A DNA stretch of 64,000 bases, from NCBI GenBank assembly GCA_018613055.1, contig JAGGQZ010000008.1, forward strand, positions 62,001 through 126,000, read 5' to 3'. The notes under the pieces were generated by a model. That model saw only the letters and a program-made list of their open reading frames with translations. It was not told the DNA's origin and searched no databases. A program made the position numbers and the translations under genes. Source of the stretch: Chryseobacterium sp. ISL-80. Its GTDB lineage: Bacteria > Bacillota > Bacilli > Bacillales > Cytobacillaceae. Numbering within the stretch: the first letter of the stretch is position 1; each line of letters starts with the position of its first letter. Below, one piece after another: positions 44,446 to 51,960 of this stretch.

Positions 44446-44619
44446 GTGAAACAGAAACTTTTTTATGGAATTCCAATAGCCCTGGCGATCATAATGGGTG
44501 GATGTTCAGCTGAGACGGACCAGGAAAATGAACCGCCAGTTGAGGATACTGAAAACGATGTTGAGGATGAGGATTTTAAATTGGATCAGGAAGAGTCTGA
44601 TGGTGATGAGAAGCAATAA
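44446..44619 (+). CDS. Small acidic lipoprotein (57 residues)
   Basis: From GTG 44446, with AAGGAG upstream, the protein has a signal peptide with lipobox IMGGC (Cys20) and a mature part of about 37 residues that is almost entirely Asp/Glu (ENEPPVEDTENDVEDEDF). It would be anchored on the outer face of the membrane as a short polyanion. The frame extends seven codons upstream without support. A sigma-B-like promoter precedes it and a strong terminator follows. Function unknown. A second acidic lipoprotein is encoded convergently. Confidence 0.72.
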   Translation: MKQKLFYGIPIALAIIMGGCSAETDQENEPPVEDTENDVEDEDFKLDQEESDGDEKQ

Positions 44620-44623
44620 AGAA

Positions 44624-44660
44624 AAAATGCTGTTTCTTCAATAGAGACAGCATTTTTTTT
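44624..44660 (+). terminator. Terminator of the 57-residue lipoprotein gene
   Basis: AAATGCTGTTTC and GAGACAGCATTT pair (one G-U) and a long T run follows. Confidence 0.88.
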
Positions 44661-44684
44661 TGCCTGGCCATACAAATGACTCAA

Positions 44685-44718
44685 TAAAAAACCTTAGGAC
44701 CTTTGGTGTCCTAAGGTT
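44685..44718 (-). terminator. Terminator of the 80-residue lipoprotein gene
   Basis: AACCTTAGGAC and GTCCTAAGGTT form a perfect 11-bp stem, with TTTTTTATT following on the minus strand. Confidence 0.88.
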
Positions 44719-44729
44719 GTTCATTCTCA

Positions 44730-44972
44730 TTATTCTTCAACAGACTCTTCAACCTTTTCCTTTTCATCGTCCGTTAAATTCTCATCATCCTCGGTTGTAC
44801 CTTCGGTTGGTTCACCTGGATCCTCTGTCATTCCATCAGGCGCTGGTGGTGCTTGTTCATCCTGTTCCATCACTGGATCGTCTTCTGGCGGCGGCTCTTC
44901 TGTGGCTCCGCAGCCCGCCAGCAAGATGCCTGCCCCTAAGGTAAACGAAAGCATCAAGTTTCGCTTCATCAT
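44730..44972 (-). CDS. Small acidic lipoprotein (80 residues)
   Basis: A signal peptide with lipobox LLAGC (Cys21) is followed by about 59 residues rich in Asp, Glu and Pro (PPPEDDPVMEQDEQAPPAP). It is like the convergent 57-residue lipoprotein in design though not clearly homologous in sequence. AGGAGTGG precedes tandem ATGs. Upstream on the minus strand GTTTAT and GGGCTA (45032 to 45009) faintly recall a sigma-B promoter, but the -10 is poor. Function unknown. Confidence 0.75.
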   Translation of the reverse strand: MMKRNLMLSFTLGAGILLAGCGATEEPPPEDDPVMEQDEQAPPAPDGMTEDPGEPTEGTTEDDENLTDDEKEKVEESVEE

Positions 44973-45178
44973 GTTGCCACTCCTTTCTGTAACAGGTTAT
45001 TTTACTTATAGCCCCACAGGAAAATCATAAACATTTCCCAGGCCCCCTGCCTTGAAGTTTTGGATGACTAAAATGTTTTCCCAGATTAAAGGACATCTGC
45101 ATGTGGATGCTAGTTTGTGCAGCCTGCTTGAGGGAATACTGGGTAAGATGAAGCAACATGCAACTGGAGGGTTAAACA

Positions 45179-46171
45179 GTGAAATTAAGCGTCCTTGACC
45201 AATCCGTCATCAGCGTGGGAGATTCGGCTGCCCAGGCTTTTCGTAAAACCGTTGAGCTAGCTCAAATCACAGAAGAACTAGGGTACACAAGGTTCTGGGT
45301 TGCGGAGCATCATAACACTAACGGCATTGCCGGTTCCTCTCCTGAAATATTGATATCCCACATAGCTTCGATGACCAAAAGAATCAGAATAGGTTCAGGC
45401 GGAGTCCTGCTCCCACAATACAGCCCTTATAAAGTCGCGGAAAACTTCAAGGTTTTGGAGGCTCTATTCCCAAACAGGATTGATGCTGGTTTTGGACGTT
45501 CTCCTGGCGGGTCAGCCACTACGAGGCTTGCACTGACAGATGGACTTCGGAAAAGTTTGAATGAGTTCCCCAGACAAATTAGTGATTTAAAAGGGTTTTT
45601 GCTGAATGAATTGCCAGGTGACCATCCCTATCATGGCGTTAAAGCATATCCTGACAAAACAGCTTTCCCTGAATTATGGTTATTGGGAATCACGCATCGC
45701 GGAGCCAGACTTGCAGCAGAACAGGGAACAGCTTTTACATACGGCCATTTTATAACGCCTGCCAACGGAAAACGGGCATTGGAACAATATTACCGCGAAT
45801 TTCAGCCTTCTCCATTCCTGAAAAAGCCCAAAGCAAATGTGTGCATTTTTGTTGTATGTGCCGAAACCCAGGAAAAGGCTGAAGAACTGGCTTTGAGCCA
45901 GGATTTATGGCTTTTGCGGGTAGAAAAGGGATTGGATACAAGGATTCCATCATTGGAAGAAGCGAAGAATACCATGCTAACAGCGGAGGAGCGGGACAGA
46001 ATTATTGAAAACCGAAAAAGAATGATCATCGGAACGCCGCAGAAAGTGAAGAATGAACTCTTTGAGCTTTGTGATGAGTATAGGACTGAGGAGTTTATGA
46101 TTATCAATAATGTACATAGCTTGCAGGATAAGGTGAAGTCATACACCTTGCTTGCGGAAGCACTGCTCTAA
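45179..46171 (+). CDS. Luciferase-like flavin-dependent monooxygenase
   Basis: A 330-residue LLM-class oxidoreductase of the MsnO8-like group. The N-terminus (LSVLDQSVISVGDSAAQAFRKTVELA), RFWVAEHHNTNGIAGSSPEILI and RIRIGSGGVLLPQYSPYKVAENFKVLEAL are typical, as is the DAGFGRSPGG loop. It would use reduced FMN from a partner reductase; the substrate is unknown. The start is GTG with GGAGGG. A terminator follows directly, so it stands alone. Confidence 0.85.
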   Translation: MKLSVLDQSVISVGDSAAQAFRKTVELAQITEELGYTRFWVAEHHNTNGIAGSSPEILISHIASMTKRIRIGSGGVLLPQYSPYKVAENFKVLEALFPNRIDAGFGRSPGGSATTRLALTDGLRKSLNEFPRQISDLKGFLLNELPGDHPYHGVKAYPDKTAFPELWLLGITHRGARLAAEQGTAFTYGHFITPANGKRALEQYYREFQPSPFLKKPKANVCIFVVCAETQEKAEELALSQDLWLLRVEKGLDTRIPSLEEAKNTMLTAEERDRIIENRKRMIIGTPQKVKNELFELCDEYRTEEFMIINNVHSLQDKVKSYTLLAEALL

Positions 46172-46179
46172 AGTATTAC

Positions 46180-46205
46180 AGGAAGGGGACACCCCTTCCT
46201 TTCTT
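46180..46205. terminator. Terminator of the monooxygenase gene
   Basis: AGGAAGGGG and CCCCTTCCT form a perfect 9-bp stem with a 3-nt loop and a TTTCTT tail on the plus strand. It abuts the stop codon of the converging 40-residue gene. Confidence 0.82.
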
Positions 46206-46326
46206 ATTGTTCCTTCAGATCCTTTTTGGTCATCTCGCTTCGTACATTAACGTCTTTGGAGATATTTCTTTCTTTATTATTTGGGTATTTATTTTTACGT
46301 TCGCGGTTATCGTTACGATTCGTCAT
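46204..46326 (-). CDS. Hypothetical 40-residue Lys/Asn-rich protein
   Basis: From ATG 46326, preceded by TGGAGGAG, the frame encodes MTNRNDNRERKNKYPNNKER and 20 more residues ending KKDLKEQ. It is highly charged and hydrophilic with no membrane segment. It lies 14 nt after a similar 42-residue gene, so the two form a small operon. I do not recognise the family; small spore or DNA-associated proteins have this composition. Confidence 0.62.
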   Translation of the reverse strand: MTNRNDNRERKNKYPNNKERNISKDVNVRSEMTKKDLKEQ

Positions 46327-46340
46327 GATACTCCTCCATG

Positions 46341-46469
46341 TTACTTTTTGCGGTTCTTGCCTGAATTGATGTCATTGTCATTGCCTAACTCCCCATTCGT
46401 ACGGCCTTTCTCTTTGGCAATTTTTCCACCCAATCTTACATTGTTCTGGCTGATTTCTTTTCCACTCAT
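46341..46469 (-). CDS. Hypothetical 42-residue basic protein
   Basis: From ATG 46469, with GGGGGTG upstream, the frame encodes MSGKEISQNNVRLGGKIAKE followed by KGRTNGELGNDND and a basic end (GKNRKK). It is rich in Gly, Lys and Asn and lacks hydrophobic stretches. First gene of a two-gene minus-strand unit with the 40-residue protein. No family recognised. Confidence 0.62.
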   Translation of the reverse strand: MSGKEISQNNVRLGGKIAKEKGRTNGELGNDNDINSGKNRKK

Positions 46470-46539
46470 GTTTTGTCACCCCCACTTTTTAAGATGCTCA
46501 AAATCAGCAAATAAAACTTCCTATTTTAAATCTTTGTGA

Positions 46540-46568
46540 TTGCACACCCATCTGTTATGTAATATAAT
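46540..46568 (+). promoter_or_regulatory. Sigma-A promoter of the ABA-sandwich gene
   Basis: TTGCAC, 17 bp, then a perfect TATAAT. The palindrome TGTTATATAACA at 46584-46595 lies just downstream of the start point and could be an operator. Confidence 0.65.
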
Positions 46569-46619
46569 CTAATTAAAATATTCTGTTATATAACAATATT
46601 TCGAAAGAGAGGCAGAAAC

Positions 46620-46943
46620 ATGACAAAAACGGATGCCATTGCACGGAGGATTCTGGGTTGGAAGCTGAACAGATGGGACCGCTGGTTTGATTATGAGAAG
46701 GGTGTATTCATCAATGACACTGAATTCCAGCCAGAGCATAATCTTCTGCATGCGATGCTGATTGTTGAAAGACTGGAGAAGCTGGGCTACACCTTTTCAT
46801 CCAATGGTGTTTCCGAGGCTGCTTTCAATCAATTTAGAGGGACAGGTGAAAACCTGCCTGAAGCGATTACAAATGCTGCTTATGCCATCATTGAAAATGA
46901 CTCAGTCGTGGCAAGCGCAACACTGTGGAGGAAATTATCATAA
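46620..46943 (+). CDS. Small protein resembling the phage ABA-sandwich domain
   Basis: A 107-residue soluble protein. The layout, an N-terminal helix with DAIARRILGWK, a central LLHAMLIVERLEKLGY helix, a short sheet, and a C-terminal LPEAITNAAYAIIEN helix, resembles the phage ABA-sandwich family seen in phage and Firmicute genomes, function unknown. No other phage gene is near, so it may be a domesticated remnant. It has its own sigma-A promoter and terminator and an AGAGAGG ribosome site. Confidence 0.55.
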   Translation: MTKTDAIARRILGWKLNRWDRWFDYEKGVFINDTEFQPEHNLLHAMLIVERLEKLGYTFSSNGVSEAAFNQFRGTGENLPEAITNAAYAIIENDSVVASATLWRKLS

Positions 46944-46953
46944 TAAAAAAACT

Positions 46954-46987
46954 GAGCTGCCTCCTTTAATGGATGGCAGCTCTTTTC
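46954..46987. terminator. Terminator between the ABA-sandwich gene and cydS
   Basis: GAGCTGCC and GGCAGCTC pair, with TTTTC after on the plus strand and TTTTTTTATTA on the minus strand, so it can end both converging units. Confidence 0.82.
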
Positions 46988-46989
46988 AT

Positions 46990-47088
46990 TCACTCCACTT
47001 TTTCATCCTTCCCTGCCAGCCAGAATGCGGCGGCAATTGAGGCAATTATGACGATGAAGGGAGCGTAGAACATTGAGAATTCAGCCAT
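46990..47088 (-). CDS. cydS: CydS-like micro-subunit of cytochrome bd oxidase
   Basis: A 32-residue single-TM peptide (MAEFSMFYAPFIVIIASIAA then AFWLAGKDEKVE) encoded 11 nt after cydB, with GGAGGGTC as ribosome site. Its length, the M-YAP-motif start, the AAFW end of the helix and the charged tail match the pattern of CydS, the third subunit of Geobacillus cytochrome bd, which sits beside CydA. It is too short for standard gene calling and would normally be missed. Confidence 0.8.
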   Translation of the reverse strand: MAEFSMFYAPFIVIIASIAAAFWLAGKDEKVE

Positions 47089-47099
47089 TTTCGACCCTC

Positions 47100-48125
47100 C
47101 TATGCATGGTCATCCCGTTTTCCTTGAACATAATCTTTATTGAACAGGAACAGCCTTAGCAATAAATACAGTGACGGGAGCAGCAGCCCAAGTCCCGCAA
47201 TAAAGGCAATAATGAGAGCGATTGCCATTGCTTCATTTGTGAAGCTGTCATAAAGCTTGAGAAAAGGATAGAGCAGATATGGATAATGCGAAATGCCATA
47301 GGCAAAAAACGCGATCAGGAACTGCCCTGTTAACAACCCGAAAGCGATTCCGTAAGATTTACGCTTCCCCAGTAAATAAACTGTACCCGCAAACAAGATG
47401 AAGGAGATGGCAAACAGCCACCATAAATCAACGAGCCGGCTGTAATGTTCTGGATTGTGGTCCTTTAGTTCAACGATGATTCCAGTTGCCGTTACAATAG
47501 CGGGCACAGACCAAATCAACGCATATTTCCGAAGCAGTTCTGTTGCCGGTTCATCCTGAGCCTTATGCGCATACCACGTTAAAAATACAGCTGATATATA
47601 GAGGACTGCAGAAAGACTAAGAACAACTACACTCCATGTCAGCGGGCTGGTAAATAGCGCCACGTAATCCAGGTCAATCCCAGACGCTGTCTCAGTGACA
47701 AAACCACCCTCTGATATCGTCAATACAATCGATAAAGATGCCGGGATGAACAAACCAGATAATCCGTATAAATACGTATACCTTTTGTGCTTCAATCCGC
47801 CATATGTCGTGAAAGCGTAGTAGGATCCCCGAATCGCCAGCAAGGCGATGGCGATACTAGCCGGAACAAGCAGGATGGTCCCGTAATAATACGCCGTTTT
47901 AGGAAAGAATCCGACCATTCCGACAAAGAAAAACACCAGGAATACATTCGTCACTTCCCATACCGGCGACAAATACCGCTGGATGATCCGGGTCAGGATA
48001 TGCTGCTTTCCCCGGAAAAGGCTGTATGCATTAAAGAATCCTGCCCCGAAATCGATGGAAGCGACAATGACATAGCCAAAAAGAAACAGCCATAGAACGG
48101 TAATCCCAATTATCTCAAGTGTCAT
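47100..48125 (-). CDS. cydB: Cytochrome bd ubiquinol/menaquinol oxidase subunit II
   Basis: A 341-residue membrane protein with eight or nine TM segments, opening EIIGITVLWLFLFGYVIVASIDFGAGFF as in CydB/YthB. It carries no haem itself and supports assembly of CydA. The gene overlaps cydA by 4 nt and is followed by cydS, so one operon makes the complete oxidase, which reduces oxygen to water with menaquinol at low oxygen. Confidence 0.88.
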   Translation of the reverse strand: MTLEIIGITVLWLFLFGYVIVASIDFGAGFFNAYSLFRGKQHILTRIIQRYLSPVWEVTNVFLVFFFVGMVGFFPKTAYYYGTILLVPASIAIALLAIRGSYYAFTTYGGLKHKRYTYLYGLSGLFIPASLSIVLTISEGGFVTETASGIDLDYVALFTSPLTWSVVVLSLSAVLYISAVFLTWYAHKAQDEPATELLRKYALIWSVPAIVTATGIIVELKDHNPEHYSRLVDLWWLFAISFILFAGTVYLLGKRKSYGIAFGLLTGQFLIAFFAYGISHYPYLLYPFLKLYDSFTNEAMAIALIIAFIAGLGLLLPSLYLLLRLFLFNKDYVQGKRDDHA

Positions 48126-49468
48126 CGCAGCTCACCTTCCTTTTCGGCTTCCCTGTCTGCCAGTTCTTGTTCAACAGGATTCTTTCGGAACATCCTGGTT
48201 AAAACCACGATACTTCCTACTCCAAGCACCAAGTATAAACCGGCGAACATCAGCAGCATTGTATCGACCTGTCCGCTTGTCGTCGCCGCTTCTTCAACCT
48301 TCATGATTCCCCGCAGGATCCACGGCTGCCTTCCAACTTCGGCGAACCACCAGCCAAGCTCGATCGCGAGCACCGATAACGGTCCTCCAAGGACAATGAG
48401 CCATCGATACCACCTTGTCCGGATAAAACTCCATTTCATCCAGACACCGACAACATACATAAGCGAGAGCACCGTCATCCATATACCGATCGTAACCATC
48501 CCATCGAATAGATAGTGGATGTAAAGCGGCGGAGTTTCGTCCTCTGGAAACTCATTTAAACCAATCACTTCCGCATTCGGATTACTGTGCGCCAAAATGC
48601 TGAGCGCATATGGAATCTTAAGAGCATATTTGACCTCACCATCATCGAGAACGCCATAGAGCATTAACGGTGCACCTTCATGTGTCTCAAAATGCCATTC
48701 CGCGGCTGCGAGCTTCTCCGGCTGGTACTCGGCTAAATATTTCCCGGAAAAGTCACCAATTACCGCGGCGGCAATTGAAAAAATCAAACCGATTTTCATT
48801 GTCAAAAAGACGGCTTTTTTATGATAGATGTGATCCGAACCTTTCAGCAGCCTGTAAGCTCCAATCGAAGCAAGGAGAAATGCCGATGTCATATACGCTG
48901 TGGCAAGCACATGGGCCACCTTTGTCGGCATGGCCGGATTGAACATCGCCAGGATTGGATTGATATTGACCAGCTGGCCATCAACAAGATCGAAGCCCTG
49001 CGGTGCATTCATGAAAGCATTCACGATGGTGATGAACACGGCCGAAAAAGACGCTCCAATCGCAACTGGAATGAGCAGCAGCAAATGTTTCTTCTGATTC
49101 TCAAACCTGTCCCAGGTATAAAGATAAATGCCAAGAAATATCGCTTCAAAGAAAAACGCAAAGGTTTCCATAAATAGCGGCAGGGCAATGACATTGCCCG
49201 CAAGTTCCATAAAGTTCGGCCACAGCAAGGAAAGCTGCAATCCAATCGCGGTCCCGGTCACAACGCCGACCGCCACTGTAATCACAAAGCCGCGCGTCCA
49301 CCTCCTGGCCAGCAAAATATAATGTTCATCCTGCTTCTTGATTCCCAGCCACTGAGCAATCATGATCATCAACGGAATCCCGACGCCAATGGTGGCATAA
49401 ATAATGTGGAAAGATAAAGTAAGCTCCGTCAACACTCGGCTGAAAAAAACAGATTCTTCATTTCCCAT
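48122..49468 (-). CDS. cydA: Cytochrome bd oxidase subunit I
   Basis: A 448-residue haem-bearing subunit. His21 in LSFHIIYATIGVGIP is the expected haem b595 ligand, and the signature GWWFAEVGRQPW is intact. The Q-loop is short, and the length equals the Geobacillus/YthA type rather than the 468-residue B. subtilis CydA. No cydCD genes are in view. The start follows GGGGGATT. A small membrane peptide is encoded upstream and probably shares the transcript. Confidence 0.88.
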   Translation of the reverse strand: MGNEESVFFSRVLTELTLSFHIIYATIGVGIPLMIMIAQWLGIKKQDEHYILLARRWTRGFVITVAVGVVTGTAIGLQLSLLWPNFMELAGNVIALPLFMETFAFFFEAIFLGIYLYTWDRFENQKKHLLLLIPVAIGASFSAVFITIVNAFMNAPQGFDLVDGQLVNINPILAMFNPAMPTKVAHVLATAYMTSAFLLASIGAYRLLKGSDHIYHKKAVFLTMKIGLIFSIAAAVIGDFSGKYLAEYQPEKLAAAEWHFETHEGAPLMLYGVLDDGEVKYALKIPYALSILAHSNPNAEVIGLNEFPEDETPPLYIHYLFDGMVTIGIWMTVLSLMYVVGVWMKWSFIRTRWYRWLIVLGGPLSVLAIELGWWFAEVGRQPWILRGIMKVEEAATTSGQVDTMLLMFAGLYLVLGVGSIVVLTRMFRKNPVEQELADREAEKEGELR

Positions 49469-49485
49469 CCTTCAATCCCCCTATT

Positions 49486-49617
49486 CTATCCGGCAAATAT
49501 TCGGCCGATAAAAGACAATCCCATAATCGCCGCAACTATAAAAGCAACCCACATAAGCACTCGTTCTTGCTTCTTATACATATGGTCATTGTCACCCCGC
49601 TCGTAAAGTTTGTTCAT
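49486..49617 (-). CDS. Small single-TM protein upstream of cydA
   Basis: The frame encodes up to 43 residues: a charged start (MNKLYERGDNDHMYKKQER), one hydrophobic segment (VLMWVAFIVAAIMGLSFIG) and a short end (RIFAG). It ends 18 nt before cydA on the same strand. The first ATG has no clear ribosome site; an inner ATG at 49581 (31-residue form) lies behind GGGGTGA. It may be a further partner of the oxidase or an assembly factor; I know no family for it. Confidence 0.5.
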   Translation of the reverse strand: MNKLYERGDNDHMYKKQERVLMWVAFIVAAIMGLSFIGRIFAG

Positions 49618-49792
49618 TGAATCACATAACTTAGAAAAATAAATCCCATTCACCTTTTCAATATGTAGTCTCCATTATTCCTTATTCCCCTTCGCCCGAT
49701 AGTTAAAACGAATGCACCGGCTATATATCATTAGGAAAATAATTATCGGTTTGGACTGGGACTTTTCAATGGCTGTTTTTTTAGCAGCGGAC

Positions 49793-50452
49793 TCATGCTG
49801 AGGGTCCTTTTCTGCGCTGAACATTATATTGCCGATCTTTATATCGCTGAAAAAGCCAAATGACTGCCGCAACCCAGAGGCTGCTTGCAAAGAAACCACC
49901 GACAATGTCACTAGGGTAGTGGACGCCAAGATACACCCTGCTCACTCCAATGGAGAGAATCATGAAGCTGCTTGCAAGAATCACCGCCAGTCTGCCAAAC
50001 CGGCCTGGAATCTGGCGCCACAGCAGGAAGGCCAGGATACTGTAAAAAGAGAATGCATTCATCGCATGCCCGCTTGGAAAACTGTACCCGCCAATTTCAA
50101 TCAACCTGTGAAAATCCGGGCGTGCGCGATGGAAAAATAATTTCAGCAATCTATTCAGGATTGGTGTGCAAAAAACCACTGCCAGGAAAACGAGTACTTC
50201 CACCCTGAACTTTAATACAAAGAACATTAATAGAAAAAGGAGGATTGCCAGAACAGCAATAAACCGGATGGTTCCGATATAAGTAAAAAGCTTCATGATA
50301 CTAGTAAGCCAGGAGGATTCCAGGCTCTGGATGAACGAAATGACCTGGCGATCAATGGCCATTAGATAATCAGCTCTCACAAGGAAGGAGAGCAAAATAA
50401 ATAGGAATAATGAACCCAAAAACGCTAAGGACAACTGCAAATTAAACTTCAT
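49793..50452 (-). CDS. PAP2 family membrane phosphatase
   Basis: A protein of about 219 residues with six TM segments and the three-part PAP2 signature KLFFHRARPD, PSGHAMN and SRVYLGVHYPSDI. Members hydrolyse undecaprenyl pyrophosphate, phosphatidylglycerol phosphate or phosphatidate at the outer face. I start at ATG 50452, preceded by AGGAGGAACAAGG; 12 codons upstream are open. The C-terminus is basic. Substrate undecided. It is divergent from the next gene. Confidence 0.87.
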   Translation of the reverse strand: MKFNLQLSLAFLGSLFLFILLSFLVRADYLMAIDRQVISFIQSLESSWLTSIMKLFTYIGTIRFIAVLAILLFLLMFFVLKFRVEVLVFLAVVFCTPILNRLLKLFFHRARPDFHRLIEIGGYSFPSGHAMNAFSFYSILAFLLWRQIPGRFGRLAVILASSFMILSIGVSRVYLGVHYPSDIVGGFFASSLWVAAVIWLFQRYKDRQYNVQRRKGPSA

Positions 50453-50603
50453 ATCCTTGTTCCTCCTGTTTCCTTCCATGTTTTTCATCCTTTACTATTC
50501 CCCTTATTCATGTTTTCAAAAGACAAATAGACAGAACCACAAGGGAGGAAACTTTTTTTCTTCTTGCCGGGAAGGTAAAATAGACTTGAAAGGAAGTGGG
50601 CAA

Positions 50604-51416
50604 ATGGCAAATTCAGTGGCAGGCTCTAAACAATCTCATTTAACGCAGTATATCCCGCCTAAAGGCATGTATGAAACATTTGAAAATGAAGCTCATTATC
50701 TTGGGAAGGTCAAGGAATGGGGACTGAGCACAAAGAAAGAGTTTTGGTACAAAGACAGATTCCAGCATTGTCTTGTTACGATAAAAGGTTATGAAGTTTT
50801 CGGTGAAACAACTGAATACAATACGCTTGTCGTCGAATTTCCTGATGGCAGCATGACATGCATCCACCCTGCCTATTTGAAGGAAATGCAATCCTCCAAT
50901 TTCGGCAAGGAAATCATTGAACAGACCGGGGACGAGCCTAAAGCGAAATCGGAGAGGATGGAAAATCCTAAACCGGCAGCAGTTGCAGAAACAACAGCTC
51001 CACCAGTGGCGGCTAAACCTGAAAAGGCAGCGAAAACTTCAGTAGACAAGCCTGCTAAAGCAAAAAAAGAAAAAGCCCCTAAATTGGTGCTGCCGGAAGA
51101 TAAAGTCCATTTTACCGCGAAAGTGAAGCAGTTCGCCTTGAGCTGGAATCACTTCAATGAGGACAATGATGAGGTCATTGTGTTCGAAGATGTCCGGATT
51201 GACGAGGAAGAACAAATCGAGGTTGGCCTTGCATGGGGCTCACACAGTAAAACACTGAAAAAGCTCGAACTGGAGCCCGGACAGGAGCTTGAATTCAACG
51301 GTAAAATCGTCAAGAAAAGCCTTCCCAAAGGCAAGGACGTGGAAGACGAGTCCATGCTTCTCGATGTTTCAGTAGCATACAAAATCAATAATCCTTCTAA
51401 AATCGTTAAAAAATAA
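50604..51416 (+). CDS. Hypothetical two-domain protein with Ala/Lys/Pro linker
   Basis: About 270 residues from ATG 50604 (AGGAAGTGGG upstream); a further 49 open codons upstream lack support. An N-terminal domain (about 20-115, with YLGKVKEWGLSTKKEFWYKD and VVEFPDGSMTCIHPAYL) is joined by a flexible linker rich in Ala, Pro and Lys (about 125-195) to a C-terminal beta-rich domain (VHFTAKVKQFALSWNHFNED). No signal peptide. I do not recognise the family; the C-terminal half could be OB-like. Function unknown. Confidence 0.7.
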   Translation: MANSVAGSKQSHLTQYIPPKGMYETFENEAHYLGKVKEWGLSTKKEFWYKDRFQHCLVTIKGYEVFGETTEYNTLVVEFPDGSMTCIHPAYLKEMQSSNFGKEIIEQTGDEPKAKSERMENPKPAAVAETTAPPVAAKPEKAAKTSVDKPAKAKKEKAPKLVLPEDKVHFTAKVKQFALSWNHFNEDNDEVIVFEDVRIDEEEQIEVGLAWGSHSKTLKKLELEPGQELEFNGKIVKKSLPKGKDVEDESMLLDVSVAYKINNPSKIVKK

Positions 51417-51542
51417 CTTTACTTTTTAAAATGGATGGATTGGATTTTACCCCGACAGGAAAAAAATAAGTTTGCAATTAGAGCAAATAACCGTCATGCT
51501 GTAAGGAACAGATTTAAAAGTCATAAAACACAGGTGAAATAA

Positions 51543-51926
51543 ATGATTGAAATTAAGAATTCTGAAATAAGCGATGGAGAATTTAATCGAGGTGTATTCG
51601 CTACCCAAAATATCGCAAAGGGTGAGTTGATTCACGAAGCCCCAGTTCTCTCCTATCCGAACGATCAACATGTACACATCGAGAAAACAGCATTAGCCGA
51701 TTACGCCTTTGAATACGGGAGCAACCATTCGGCAATCCTGTTGGGTTACGGCATGCTTTTCAACCATTCCTATGAGCCCAATGCAATATATGAAATCAAT
51801 TTTGACAATCATACTTTTGAATTCTATGCCTATCGTGACATCAAAGCTGGCGAAGAGATTGTCATCAACTATAATGGCGAGGTCGATAATAACGACCCAC
51901 TCTGGTTTAATAAAGATGAAGAATAA
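51543..51926 (+). CDS. Small SET-domain protein (putative lysine methyltransferase)
   Basis: A 127-residue protein that is essentially a bare SET domain. The opening RGVFATQNIAKGELI is the SET-N signature, GYGMLFNHSYEPNA carries the NHS motif (74-76) that binds S-adenosylmethionine, and IKAGEEIVINYNG supplies the catalytic-type Tyr110. The pre- and post-SET zinc regions of eukaryotic enzymes are missing. It would methylate lysine in an unknown bacterial protein. The ribosome site is AGGTG. The gene ends at a terminator and converges with a kinase gene. Confidence 0.8.
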   Translation: MIEIKNSEISDGEFNRGVFATQNIAKGELIHEAPVLSYPNDQHVHIEKTALADYAFEYGSNHSAILLGYGMLFNHSYEPNAIYEINFDNHTFEFYAYRDIKAGEEIVINYNGEVDNNDPLWFNKDEE

Positions 51927-51932
51927 GAAATG

Positions 51933-51960
51933 CGGCTCCCATGGGGAAGCCGCTTCTTTT
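51933..51960. terminator. Bidirectional terminator
   Basis: GCGGCT and AGCCGC, extended by CCC/GGG with a bulge, are followed by TTCTTTTA on the plus strand. The hairpin overlaps the stop of the kinase gene. Confidence 0.72.

Noticed and set aside
45009-45032. Sigma-B promoter for the 80-residue lipoprotein
   Set aside because: The -35 fits but the -10 reads GGGCTA instead of GGGTAT, so it was kept only as a remark.
46584-46595. Palindrome TGTTATATAACA as a named operator
   Set aside because: It is symmetric and well placed after a promoter, but AT-rich palindromes are common and no regulator gene is adjacent, so it is only mentioned with the promoter.
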